Below, piece by piece: positions 1 through 8,161 of a DNA stretch of 64,000 bases (position 1 is the first letter of the stretch; every line of letters begins with the position of its first letter). The DNA is from Halopiger goleimassiliensis (lineage in GTDB: Archaea; Halobacteriota; Halobacteria; Halobacteriales; Natrialbaceae). Location of the stretch: assembly GCF_000455345.1 (NCBI RefSeq), contig NZ_HG315690.1:372001-436000 (forward strand), given 5' to 3'. The position numbers and the translations under genes are program-made. Below the pieces are notes generated by a model that saw only the letters and a list, made by a program, of their open reading frames with translations, made no database searches and was not told the origin of the DNA.

Positions 1-96
1 GTCTGGGTGGGCGTGGACGGCCTCGTACATACCCACACGCTCTCGCGGCGCGAACTTGGGGTTTGCGTCATTCGCTGCGAGACCACGTTGCGCCAT
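1..96 (-). CDS. Partial hypothetical protein, N-terminal 32 residues only
   Basis: An open minus-strand frame runs from an ATG at 96 to the window edge and gives 32 residues, starting MAQRGLAANDANPK and continuing into MYEAVHAHPD. The composition is haloarchaeal and the residues after Met23 could begin a small helical or winged-helix domain, but the piece is too short to assign. It lies downstream of the TbsP-type regulator on the same strand, separated by a hairpin-rich stretch. No convincing TATA box sits 27 nt upstream; the only nearby A-rich run is about 112-120. It could be a chance frame. The codon pattern and lack of stops make a real gene slightly more likely than not. Confidence 0.35.
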   Translation of the reverse strand, partial: MAQRGLAANDANPKFAPRERVGMYEAVHAHPD

Positions 97-133
97 CCTC
101 TGCCAGACCGTGGCGAAAACCGAGAGGCCGGGA

Positions 134-222
134 GTGCGCCTCGAGCACTGCGAGAGGCGCACGACCCGGGGAAGGGCAGGCACTCACCCAGATACCGACC
201 GCGAGCGAACCCGATGGGTGAG
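134..222. repeat. Two consecutive inverted repeats (hairpins)
   Basis: The first arms are GTGCGCCTC (134-142) and GAGGCGCAC (154-162), with an 11-nt loop. The second are CTCACCCA (183-190) and TGGGTGAG (215-222), with a 24-nt loop. Both pair perfectly. They fill the gap between the partial gene at the left edge and the composite hairpin at 291-360. No frame here looks coding. The stretch may be an untranslated region, a decayed repeat or part of a structured transcript. Confidence 0.4.
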
Positions 223-290
223 CGAGCGGGCCGACGACTGATGTGAGCGAGACCGACGGTCGAGCGAACGGAAGGAGGAGTGCTTTTGAT

Positions 291-360
291 CGAAATTTTA
301 CCGGGGGACATCGCGGTCGCGGATCGCCGCGACCGCGATAGACCACAGCGTAAAATTTCG
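291..360 (-). terminator. Composite nested hairpin directly after the tbsP stop codon
   Basis: The outer arms CGAAATTTTAC (291-301) and GTAAAATTTCG (350-360) are perfectly complementary. Inside them is a 13-bp perfect stem (310-322 with 327-339) closed by the tetraloop ATCG. The right outer arm abuts the stop codon of the minus-strand regulator gene at 361-363, so the structure would form in its 3' untranslated region. This fits a transcription terminator or an RNA-stability element. The paired outer ends also resemble terminal inverted repeats of a very small mobile element. Position favours termination. Confidence 0.55.
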
Positions 361-1179
361 TTAGTTGAGAATCGACTGTGCGACCGTCGCGAGCTGTCCG
401 TTGTTGGCTTCGCGGAGTCGGTCATCGCCGATCTTCAGGCGCAGGCGCGGTCGACCGACGTCGATCGGGACCTTCTCGGTGTCGATCAGGCCCATGTCCT
501 CGAGTTTGGTCTTCGTGCGGCTGAACGTCGCCTTGGAGGCGATGCCGACGTCCTCGCCCCACTTGCTGATGTCGTACAGCAGGGCTTCGTTCTTGGCCGC
601 GACGAGCAGGGAGATGGTGACCTCGTCGAGGCCGTCGCCGTCGCCGCGGGCCGTCTCGAGCGAGTCGAGGATCGACGTGAAGTCGTCCTCCGCCTCGGGG
701 CTGATCTCTTCGGAGAGGGTTTCGCGGACGTCGCTGATCGGGGGCGTCCGGAGGTTGAACTGCGAGGCGTTCTCCCAGCGGTCGCCGTAGGTGTCGTAGG
801 TGTCCTCGACGAAGCTGTCGTCGTCGGTGACGAGGCCGCCGACGCGGTCGCCGGCGTGGACGACGGCGATGACGCGGTCCTCGGTAACGAGCAGCGAGTT
901 CTCGGGCGCTGACTCGAGGGTTCGGAGCTCGAGCGCACCGTCGCTAATGAGGTCGGCGGCGTTCGAGGCGACGATGAAGTCGTCCATGACGTCTTTCAGC
1001 GTCCGTTCGTCGGCCAGCATGTTGACGGTCGGTAGCGAGCCGTCGAACGCCGTGGCAACGGCGACGAACTCCTCGATGGCGTCCCAGGACGGGTTCACCA
1101 TGTAGACGTCGCCGCCGGCGTCGTCCAGAACTGTTCGCAGGATATCATCAATCTGGTGGTTGAGTAAATTCGAGGCCAT
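361..1179 (-). CDS. tbsP: TbsP-type transcriptional regulator (DUF5821-like)
   Basis: This 272-residue protein looks like the haloarchaeal family that includes TbsP, a regulator described with TrmB in control of gluconeogenic gene expression in Haloferax. The family name is from memory of the sequence pattern. The N-terminal part begins MASNLLNHQIDDILRTV. The C-terminal third (about 180-272) has a winged-helix look, with SKATFSRTKTKLEDMGLI as the likely recognition helix followed by GRPRLRLKIGDDRL as the wing. The ATG at 1179 is chosen because residues further upstream in the frame are uncharacteristic and an AT-rich box (about 1209-1217, reverse strand) lies just ahead. A nested hairpin follows the stop. 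The upstream neighbour on the same strand is the CHAT protein, about 400 bp away, so the two are probably separate units. Confidence 0.7.
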   Translation of the reverse strand: MASNLLNHQIDDILRTVLDDAGGDVYMVNPSWDAIEEFVAVATAFDGSLPTVNMLADERTLKDVMDDFIVASNAADLISDGALELRTLESAPENSLLVTEDRVIAVVHAGDRVGGLVTDDDSFVEDTYDTYGDRWENASQFNLRTPPISDVRETLSEEISPEAEDDFTSILDSLETARGDGDGLDEVTISLLVAAKNEALLYDISKWGEDVGIASKATFSRTKTKLEDMGLIDTEKVPIDVGRPRLRLKIGDDRLREANNGQLATVAQSILN

Positions 1180-1468
1180 CTCTCTACAGAAGTAAACGGG
1201 GCTACAGTACTTAATTTTGGTGGCCGTTTGCACAGCATAACTTCTCGTCTCGTGGATGATCCGGTAGTTTTTGTCCCGAATTGTATTACTTTTCCGACTG
1301 TTCCGGCAGTAGTCACCATCGGTTGTCAGCCATACTGGCAAACTGGAGAGGTGATCGGAAGGTCGACCGGGTGGATCGACGCCGGGACATCCCCGTGGAA
1401 CTGTAGTTATCGTTGATGGTCACTCTGACCGATAACTATTTGGTGCTGATCTGTTATCCTGTATTCGT
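1180..1468. other. Intergenic region carrying the tbsP promoter
   Basis: This is the greater part of a 406-bp gap between the tbsP start and the CHAT gene stop. On the reverse strand an AT-rich box (about 1209-1217) precedes tbsP. The rest shows no coding signal I trust. Forward frames here have no family resemblance, and no tRNA-like or long repeated structure was seen. Confidence 0.4.
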
Positions 1469-1585
1469 ATGGGTGACAGTAAGAACCGACTGTGGTTGGC
1501 CGTGCTGGAAGCAGCGTCCGGCAAGCGAGCGGCACACCGTGGCCCAGTACTGGCCAAAGGGGTAAGCACGTACGGCGGCCCATAA
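1469..1585 (+). CDS. Possible 38-residue microprotein (doubtful)
   Basis: An ATG at 1469 opens a 38-codon frame starting MGDSKNRLWLAVLEAASGKR and ending with TAA at 1583-1585, one base before the convergent CHAT gene stop begins. A TATA-like stretch (CTATTT, about 1436-1441) lies roughly 28-33 nt upstream, near the spacing of leaderless haloarchaeal promoters. No family is recognised. The only support is promoter position, an uninterrupted frame and a short hydrophobic segment (residues 8-16). It may be spurious. Confidence 0.2.
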   Translation: MGDSKNRLWLAVLEAASGKRAAHRGPVLAKGVSTYGGP

Positions 1586-3727
1586 CTACCGATCGAACTC
1601 CGTCGAGAGGTCCGTCGACCAGTAGAGATCGCCATCGTAAACGACTGACGCCTCCGTTTCTTCGAGTAACGACGCGAGTTCGGACGACGAGAGGGTAAAG
1701 TGCGACTGGCGTCCACAGAGGTACGCGTACTCGTTGTCTTCGGTGTGGGGGACGTAGTACGACCCGGTCACGCGCGTAGAGTAACAATTGTAGGTCACCA
1801 GATATCGGTCGCCCTCGGAGAGCGGTTCGATCGTGATCGTCGTCGGCACCTGGTGGTCGCCGTGTGTCAGCGAGTAGGTACCGTCACCGACGACCGCGTA
1901 ATCTTTGCCCATCATGATCCGGCGGCGTGCGAGTCGCAACGCGCGTTCGATGCTGAACCCGTGGACGAGTAGCTTCGCGAACGTCGATCCGACCTTCACC
2001 GCGTGTTCGTTGAGGACCTGTGTGAACGTCACCGCGCCAGCTACGCTGCCGCGTTCGACCAGCGACCGCCCCTCGTAGAACGAGCCACAGGCGTTCAGGA
2101 AGAACGTCTGGACGTTACACTGGTCGATGCTCGAGGTCGAGAGGTAACCGTCCGAACACTGGAGGCCGTCCGTTTCGCAGTGGCCGATGTAGTGGACGAA
2201 ATCGTGTTCTGACTCGAACACCCTGGCGAGTTCGTCGGTGCGAAGCAACTCTTCGACGGAGACGGAGATCGGTAACGTCTCGGATCGTTGCCGGTAGATA
2301 TCGGCCACGTCGGCGTGTTCTCCGGCCATCTCCGGATCGTTCAACACGACGTGGATCGACGTCTCGTCGCTCTCGCGTTCGATGTACTCGAGGCGGTTCT
2401 CGTAAGCGTCGACCGTGGATTTGAAGACGTCGATCGGAACGCCGTCCGCGAGCCAGCCGTGGACCCGGCCGTGCCGCAGTTCCGGCTTCACGACGTCGAC
2501 AGACGCGACCTGGCGGGTGCTGGCGCGCGTAGCACCGACCGTCCCCATCGGAGTTCCTGCCGGTGAGCGGCCGTCGACGGAGTCGCCGTCACGCCCACGG
2601 TAGAAGTCGTCGAGCGACCGTTTCACGAGCTCCCGTCCTTCGAGTTCGGACGTGCTCGGCGGGTAGATCAGGCTCAACCGGTCGAGCAGGAACGGCAGCG
2701 CTTCCAGGCGGTCGTATTCGGGGGCGACGTACGTCGAGAGGTGCCAGTCGGGAAGTCGGTGTTCGATCGCCGAAAAGGGCACTTCGAGGTACGTCGCCAG
2801 CCGTCGTTCGGGCGTGGCGTCGTACAGGCGTTCCGCGTCGAGTTCCAGCGCATCGAGGAGGCTCAACTCGGCCAGTGAGGTTCCGTACGGGCCGGCGTTC
2901 CTGACCAGACAGTCCATGAAAAAGACCGTCCGGAGCAGTTGCTGGACGTCGCGTTCGAGTCCGGGTAGCGGCGATAGCGGTTCCTCGATGCCGAGTTCCG
3001 GAATTCGAAGCGTCGGGGTCGGTGGTTCCCCGGAGCGTGAATCGATCGTCCGAACCGTCGCCTGCAGGTAGTACGCCAGTGGCGCGACGACGTAGAGTGC
3101 CTCGTAACGCGGCGGCACGTGGAGTTCGATCCCCGGATCCGGCGTCTCTGCGCGAACGTCCGAGGGAATCTCGAGTGTATCTCCCGATTCGAACAGCGGC
3201 GGGTGGCCCCGGAGGGTCGGGTACGAGCGGTTCGGATTCGACGTCTTGTGCGAAGATCCCGTGTAGCTCAGCGCCGTTGCGAGCTCCCGGGGCGAATCGG
3301 GAACCGTGATCGTCGCGGACGGGAGTTCGTGACGGCTCCGCAGGCCGAGATGCAGACGGGTTCGGTCCGGAAAGGAGACCACGACGGTGTCGGATTCGGG
3401 GGTGGGTTCGATCGTCGCCGGGCCGGAAAACTCGAGGTAAGACTTGATGACGGTGTCGACGTCGACGACGTACTCGTCCGCCGGCAGCGAGAGGGGATCG
3501 CCGTCGGGCTCGAGTTCGTACTGCTCGCCGCTCGAGCGCGAGTGGACGTAGACGATGGCGTGGGGGAACTCGAGCCTGCGTGCGGTTACCGCGAGCGTCT
3601 CGTCGACCGGGCGCGGGAGTTCGTGATCGGTCTCGGCGACCGAGAAATCCGTTCCACGGACGATTACCTCCGCGTTATCCGCGTCAGTAACCCTCAGCGT
3701 GCGGGCGTCCGCCTCCCACGCTATCAT
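1586..3727 (-). CDS. Stand-alone CHAT-domain (caspase-like) protease
   Basis: This is a 713-residue protein. The region about 430-600 has the hallmarks of a CHAT/clan CD cysteine protease: a hydrophobic strand ending in FVHYIGHCETDG (His512 and His516), followed about 30 residues later by TFFLNACGSFYEG (Cys547). Within the family the His after Gly and the Cys in an NAC motif form the catalytic dyad, so His516 and Cys547 are the likely pair. Residues 1-420 are a long soluble region I do not recognise. The last 120 residues look beta-rich. There is no signal peptide or membrane segment, so the protein is cytosolic. It is divergent from glyA across a 141-bp gap. No gasdermin, CRISPR effector or obvious substrate gene is adjacent. 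The ATG at 3727 has an AT-rich box (ATTAAC, reverse, about 3755-3760) upstream. Confidence 0.7.
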   Translation of the reverse strand: MIAWEADARTLRVTDADNAEVIVRGTDFSVAETDHELPRPVDETLAVTARRLEFPHAIVYVHSRSSGEQYELEPDGDPLSLPADEYVVDVDTVIKSYLEFSGPATIEPTPESDTVVVSFPDRTRLHLGLRSRHELPSATITVPDSPRELATALSYTGSSHKTSNPNRSYPTLRGHPPLFESGDTLEIPSDVRAETPDPGIELHVPPRYEALYVVAPLAYYLQATVRTIDSRSGEPPTPTLRIPELGIEEPLSPLPGLERDVQQLLRTVFFMDCLVRNAGPYGTSLAELSLLDALELDAERLYDATPERRLATYLEVPFSAIEHRLPDWHLSTYVAPEYDRLEALPFLLDRLSLIYPPSTSELEGRELVKRSLDDFYRGRDGDSVDGRSPAGTPMGTVGATRASTRQVASVDVVKPELRHGRVHGWLADGVPIDVFKSTVDAYENRLEYIERESDETSIHVVLNDPEMAGEHADVADIYRQRSETLPISVSVEELLRTDELARVFESEHDFVHYIGHCETDGLQCSDGYLSTSSIDQCNVQTFFLNACGSFYEGRSLVERGSVAGAVTFTQVLNEHAVKVGSTFAKLLVHGFSIERALRLARRRIMMGKDYAVVGDGTYSLTHGDHQVPTTITIEPLSEGDRYLVTYNCYSTRVTGSYYVPHTEDNEYAYLCGRQSHFTLSSSELASLLEETEASVVYDGDLYWSTDLSTEFDR

Positions 3728-3838
3728 TCGATACTCCTAATATCTACCAGACAAGTTAATTGTATCGACAGAGGAACTCTCGGCGGTGATTGCCAATAGT
3801 TATATGGGTGGGGTCCCTGTCCGATGGGGAAAGGTACA

Positions 3839-3845
3839 CTTATAC
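3839..3845 (+). promoter_or_regulatory. TATA box of glyA
   Basis: CTTATAC sits 24-30 nt before the ATG at 3869. This is the spacing expected when transcription starts at the initiation codon, so it supports a leaderless transcript and decides the start. A second AT-rich word, TAGTTATATG (about 3798-3807), lies further upstream. Confidence 0.6.
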
Positions 3846-3868
3846 AGCCGCCAGTCGCCACATCGGAC

Positions 3869-5116
3869 ATGGACCACGACCACGTCCGGGAGGTCGATCC
3901 CGCGGTCGCGGACGCGTTGGAAGGTGAAGTGGACCGGCAGCGATCGACGCTGCAGATGATCGCCAGCGAGAACCACGTCAGCGAGGCGGTCGTCGACGCC
4001 CAGGGAAGCGTCCTGACGAACAAGTACGCCGAGGGGTATCCCGGGTCGCGCTACTACGGCGGCTGCGAGTACGCCGACGAGGTCGAGGAACTCGCCATCG
4101 AACGCGCGACTGAACTGTTCGGGGCCGAGCACGTCAACGTCCAGCCCCACTCGGGCACGCAAGCCAACCAGGCCGTCTACTTCGCGATGCTCGAACCCGG
4201 AGACAAGATCCTCTCGCTGGATCTGAACCACGGCGGCCACCTCAGTCACGGCCACCCGGCGAACTTCGTCGGCCAGCTCTACGAGGTCGAACAGTACGAG
4301 GTCGATCCCGAGACGGGCTACCTCGACTACGAGGGACTGGCCGAACACGCCGAGGAGTTCGAACCCGACGTCATCGTCTCGGGCTACTCCGCGTACCCGC
4401 GCGAGATCGAGTGGGAGCGCATCCAGGAAGCCGCCGACAGCGTCGGCGCTTACCACCTCGCGGACATCGCCCACATCACCGGACTCGTCGCCGCGGGCGT
4501 CCACCCCTCGCCCGTCGGGATCGCCGACTTCGTCACCGGCTCGACCCACAAGACCATTCGATCGGGACGGGGTGGCATCGTCATGTGCGACGAGGAGTAC
4601 GCGGACGACATCGACTCGGCCGTGTTCCCCGGCGGCCAGGGTGGTCCGCTGATGCACAACGTCGCGGGCAAGGCCGTCGGCTTCAAGGAGGCCCTCGAGC
4701 CCGAGTTCGAGGAGTACGCCGAGCAGACGGTCGCCAACGCCGAAGCGCTGGGCGAACGGCTCGCCGAGAACGGCTTCTCGCTGGTTTCCGGCGGCACGGA
4801 CAACCACCTCGTGCTCGTCGACCTCCGCGAGAGCCACCCCGACACCTCCGGCGGCGACGCCGAGGAGGCCCTCGAGGAGGCCGGCATCGTCCTCAACGGC
4901 AACACGGTGCCCGGCGAGACGCGTTCGCCCTTCGACCCGTCGGGCATCCGGGCCGGTACGCCCGCACTGACCACTCGCGGCTTCGACGAGGACGACTGCC
5001 GGACCGTCGCCGACCTGATCACCCGCGTCATCGACGATCCCGAGGACGAGAGCGTCCTTGAGGAGGTCCGTGCGGAGGTCGCGGACCTCTGCGAGGCGAA
5101 CCCGCTCTACGAGTGA
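3869..5116 (+). CDS. glyA: Serine hydroxymethyltransferase
   Basis: This PLP enzyme interconverts serine and glycine while moving a one-carbon unit to tetrahydrofolate in the cytosol. It has 415 residues, normal for the family. Recognisable blocks are the N-terminal LQMIASENHVSEAV, the substrate and cofactor region YPGSRYYGGCE, HLADIAHITGLV, and the PLP lysine in VTGSTHKTIRSGRGG (Lys228). GIRAGTPALTTRG near the C-terminus is also typical. I start at ATG 3869 rather than the in-frame ATG at 3824 because the TATA box lies exactly 27 nt upstream of 3869 and the extra 15 residues are not conserved-looking. folD, thyA, folA and purD lie elsewhere in the window as separate units. Confidence 0.95.
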   Translation: MDHDHVREVDPAVADALEGEVDRQRSTLQMIASENHVSEAVVDAQGSVLTNKYAEGYPGSRYYGGCEYADEVEELAIERATELFGAEHVNVQPHSGTQANQAVYFAMLEPGDKILSLDLNHGGHLSHGHPANFVGQLYEVEQYEVDPETGYLDYEGLAEHAEEFEPDVIVSGYSAYPREIEWERIQEAADSVGAYHLADIAHITGLVAAGVHPSPVGIADFVTGSTHKTIRSGRGGIVMCDEEYADDIDSAVFPGGQGGPLMHNVAGKAVGFKEALEPEFEEYAEQTVANAEALGERLAENGFSLVSGGTDNHLVLVDLRESHPDTSGGDAEEALEEAGIVLNGNTVPGETRSPFDPSGIRAGTPALTTRGFDEDDCRTVADLITRVIDDPEDESVLEEVRAEVADLCEANPLYE

Positions 5117-5319
5117 TCGATACCGACGGATCGACCGGCGGTCTCGCGGCGACTGTACCGATGCGGCGTAACCGCCCCGCTCCTCGATTTTCAGTGCCTG
5201 TATGCGCAAGCAGTAGCGTCACCCGTGCCACGCAGTGGCATCCGACACGGACTCGCGACCGCGCGCTGCGGGCACCGAGTTCGGTCGCATCGAACCGTCG
5301 ACTGATACGACACACACCC

Positions 5320-5532
5320 ATGAGCGACGAATCGAGGTTCGACGGCAGCGCGAATCGAAACCCGCTCGACGAACAGACAGTCACCGAGGACGAGCCGCCA
5401 TCGCCGGTCGATGCCGTCACCGACGGCGGGACGACCGACGAGGACGAGGCGGACGAGACGGACCCCCAGCAGGCCCGCGAGCGACGCGAGGGGACCGGCG
5501 ACTCCCTCGAGACCGAGGAGGACGAGGCGTAG
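5320..5532 (+). CDS. Small acidic hypothetical protein
   Basis: This 70-residue protein begins MSDESRFDGSANRNPLDEQ and is extremely rich in Asp, Glu and Thr, with no hydrophobic core and no Cys. It is probably disordered outside high salt. Small acidic proteins of this kind are common in haloarchaea and their function is unknown. The start at 5320 is chosen because the upstream part of the frame is arginine-rich and atypical. A weak AT box (CTGATACG, about 5302-5309) stands upstream. It lies 203 bp after glyA on the same strand. Confidence 0.55.
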   Translation: MSDESRFDGSANRNPLDEQTVTEDEPPSPVDAVTDGGTTDEDEADETDPQQARERREGTGDSLETEEDEA

Positions 5533-5645
5533 CCCGTTCGCCGTCCCCTCCGGTCTGTCACCCCACATCCCCATCATCACTCCTCGGATCGCCCCTGTCA
5601 CTCGCCGGCACGCGCCTTTTCAACTGGCCGGCTGTACCGCCGCGC

Positions 5646-6581
5646 ATGTCGACGAATCCGACCGGAACCGTTCTGGACGACGATCGGACCCTCGAGCTGC
5701 GCGAAACCGCGACGACGGCGGCCTCGGAGCTAGCGATCGAGCTGACGCCGGTCGCCGAGTTCATGGACGCCCAGGTGGGCGATCACATCGACTGGGACGT
5801 CGACGAGTACGAGGGTGAGCCGATGCTCGTACTCAGCGGCATTCCGGAATCCCAAACAGGCGACGCGCCGTACCCGCGCCGAATTCGCGAGGAGGACGGC
5901 GACCTCGTCGCACCCGTGCCGGACCCACTGGTGCGTGCCGAGCCGCCCGAGGGGCTGGGACTGGACCTCGAGTCGTACGACGCCGACCGGCCGCTGTTGT
6001 TCGACGCCGTGACGCTCGGCGAGACTATCGGCCTCGTCCCGGTCCGGTTCGACGACGGCGAGGTCTATCGGCCGGAACCGCTCCCCGGCGTCGCCGACGA
6101 CAGCGACCCCGTCGCCGAGGAGGTCATCGACCGCGAGCGCGAGGGTGACCCGACGCCGCGTCCCGAGACGATGGACGCGCCCATCGACCCGCTCGTCCTC
6201 GACGACGTGATGGCCGACGCACCGACCGACGTCCCCGTCGCCGACGTGATCGGGATCCTCGAGGGTATCGAGACCCACGACGTCGTCAGCGTCGCCGACC
6301 ACGCGGCCGGGACGGACCCCGTCTCCGTCGACGAGCGCGTCGTCTCGTTCCTGCCGGCCGATTCGTGGGCCGAGCGCATCGCCCCCGCGCTCGAAACCGC
6401 CGACGTCGACGTGGACGGGGACGCGATCGAGGTGGCCGCGGCGATCCACGAGCGCCAGGCCGAGGAGCTACTGGCCAGGGCCGACGAGCGCCCGGACCTC
6501 GACGGCGAGTACGAACCCGTCGTGACGGACGAACGCGATACCGCCGAGTGGGAGGTCAGCGAGCCGGGAGTCGACCGCTGA
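5646..6581 (+). CDS. Conserved haloarchaeal hypothetical protein
   Basis: This soluble acidic protein of 311 residues starts MSTNPTGTVLDDDRTLEL. I do not recognise a known family. The N-terminal third (about 1-120) reads like a compact alpha/beta domain. The middle (about 160-200) is a Pro/Asp/Glu-rich linker. Residues about 200-290 contain repeated DVxVADVIGILEG-type helices that could be a small helical domain. No metal-binding Cys or His cluster, P-loop or membrane segment is visible. The ATG at 5646 is the first good start and has CTTTTCAA about 30 nt ahead. It stands alone on the plus strand between a small acidic gene and the beta-lactamase-fold gene. Confidence 0.6.
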   Translation: MSTNPTGTVLDDDRTLELRETATTAASELAIELTPVAEFMDAQVGDHIDWDVDEYEGEPMLVLSGIPESQTGDAPYPRRIREEDGDLVAPVPDPLVRAEPPEGLGLDLESYDADRPLLFDAVTLGETIGLVPVRFDDGEVYRPEPLPGVADDSDPVAEEVIDREREGDPTPRPETMDAPIDPLVLDDVMADAPTDVPVADVIGILEGIETHDVVSVADHAAGTDPVSVDERVVSFLPADSWAERIAPALETADVDVDGDAIEVAAAIHERQAEELLARADERPDLDGEYEPVVTDERDTAEWEVSEPGVDR

Positions 6582-6715
6582 TTCGGCGCTCCCGAGTCCG
6601 ATTCGGGGAGCCTCGATGCGACGGCTCTCGGTCCGGAGCAGCGTGCCGGTGCACCGTCGTTCTATAAGATCCCGTGAGAAATGATATTGGACCGTCATGT
6701 GTTGGTTGTCCCCGT

Positions 6716-8014
6716 ATGTCATTCGATCGAACCGGAACGGGACGGCGACGGGTGCTGTCGGTGCTCGCCGCGACCGGCGTCGGGGCGGTCGCCGGCTGCG
6801 TCGATGGCGAAGCCAGCGACGACTCGAGGGGAGCCCCGTCGTCCGACGGGCGGCGGACGGAAACGGAACGACGGGATGGCGAATCGGACCTCGCCGCGAC
6901 CGGCCGCCAGCGAGTCGAACGGACGTTCGAGTACCACCTCGAGCGGGAGCTTCACCACGGGGCGCAACTCACGGTCTACAGCGACGGCGAGTTCGTCGTC
7001 GACCTGGCCGGCGGCGTCGCCGGCCCCGATGGGGAACCGACCGACCGCGACACGCGGCACGTCCTGTTCTCGGCGACGAAGCCGTTCGCCGCGGCCTGCG
7101 TCCACCTGTTGGTCGACCGCGGCGAACTCGCCTACGACGACCGCATCGTCGACCACTGGCCCGCGTTTGCCGAGGAAGGGACACCCAAGGCCGAGGTGAC
7201 CGTCCGACACCTCCTCTCACACCAGGCCGGGCTGTCGCAGGTCCCGGCGATCGACGACGATCCGTCCGTCTGGGCCGACCCCGACGCGAAGGCACGCCGG
7301 CTCGAGGCCGCGGAGCTCGCCGCCGCGCCCGGCGAACGGGCCCAGTACCACATCCTCAGCTTCGGCTGGCTGACCGGCGAACTCGTTCGACGGGTCACGG
7401 GCCGGCGAATCGATCGATTCGCCCGCGAGGAGGTGTTCGAACCGCTCGGAATGGACCGCACGTCCATCGGCCTGTCCGCCGACGAACCGGCAGACGTCGC
7501 CACCCTCGTCGGGTTCGAGCCGTACGATCGGATCGCCGACCCCGATCCGGAGGACGCCGCCTACAACCGGGAGGTCGCCGCACAGTTCAACAGCGACGCG
7601 GTCAGACGGGCGGTCGTTCCGGCCGCAAACGGCATCGGTACGGCGGCCGACGTGGTCCGCTTTTACGCCTGTCTGCTCAACGGCGGCGAACTCGAGGGAA
7701 CGCGGCTGTTCAGTCCCGAAACGGTCCGGGAGTGGACCTCGCTCGAGGCCGAGCGACGAGCGGATCCGGTTCGTGACGGCTCGCCGGGACGGTTCTCGCT
7801 GGGGTTTTTCCTCGGCGGCGGCGTCCACGACTCCTACGGCGTGACGGCACCGCCGGCGACCTACGGCCACGGTGGTCTCGGGAGTATCATGGGCTGGGCC
7901 GACCCCGAGAACGACCTCGCGTTCGCCTACGTGACCAACGGCATCCGCAGCGGATACGAACACGGCGTTCGCGCGACGGTGATGGGTGATACAGTGCGTC
8001 ACGAACTGGGGTAG
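6716..8014 (+). CDS. Serine hydrolase, class C beta-lactamase fold, Tat lipoprotein
   Basis: This 432-residue secreted protein has an N-terminal TGRRRVLSVLAATGV followed by GAVAGC, a twin-arginine signal and lipobox that would anchor it outside the membrane. The catalytic domain shows the SxxK motif in VLFSATKPFAA (Ser119, Lys122), a Tyr-containing block QYHILSFGWLTGEL in place of the usual YxN, and the C-terminal YGHGGLGSIMGW. Members act as esterases, D-aminopeptidases or penicillin-binding-like hydrolases. Archaea lack peptidoglycan, so an esterase or peptidase role is more likely than antibiotic hydrolysis. The start at ATG 6716 places the twin arginines correctly; the GTG at 6674 would add 14 unlikely residues. 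Confidence 0.85.
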   Translation: MSFDRTGTGRRRVLSVLAATGVGAVAGCVDGEASDDSRGAPSSDGRRTETERRDGESDLAATGRQRVERTFEYHLERELHHGAQLTVYSDGEFVVDLAGGVAGPDGEPTDRDTRHVLFSATKPFAAACVHLLVDRGELAYDDRIVDHWPAFAEEGTPKAEVTVRHLLSHQAGLSQVPAIDDDPSVWADPDAKARRLEAAELAAAPGERAQYHILSFGWLTGELVRRVTGRRIDRFAREEVFEPLGMDRTSIGLSADEPADVATLVGFEPYDRIADPDPEDAAYNREVAAQFNSDAVRRAVVPAANGIGTAADVVRFYACLLNGGELEGTRLFSPETVREWTSLEAERRADPVRDGSPGRFSLGFFLGGGVHDSYGVTAPPATYGHGGLGSIMGWADPENDLAFAYVTNGIRSGYEHGVRATVMGDTVRHELG

Positions 8015-8161
8015 TCGTCGCAGGGTCGGTGATGCGAATCCGGCCGTCGCTCGATGGCGGCCCAGATAGTATCCACATTCGTGGTCATTTTCTCGGCACG
8101 AAGTACTCGTTCTGCGCACGAATCCGAGAGTTGATTAGCCTCGCGGTCGACCGCTCGAGTA

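Noticed and set aside
280-912. 210-codon plus-strand frame opposite tbsP
   Set aside because: It mirrors the minus-strand coding gene, has no family resemblance and arises from high GC third positions.
6716-8014. Antibiotic-resistance beta-lactamase
   Set aside because: The fold is that of class C serine hydrolases, but the YxN motif is changed and the host lacks peptidoglycan; an esterase or peptidase role is safer.
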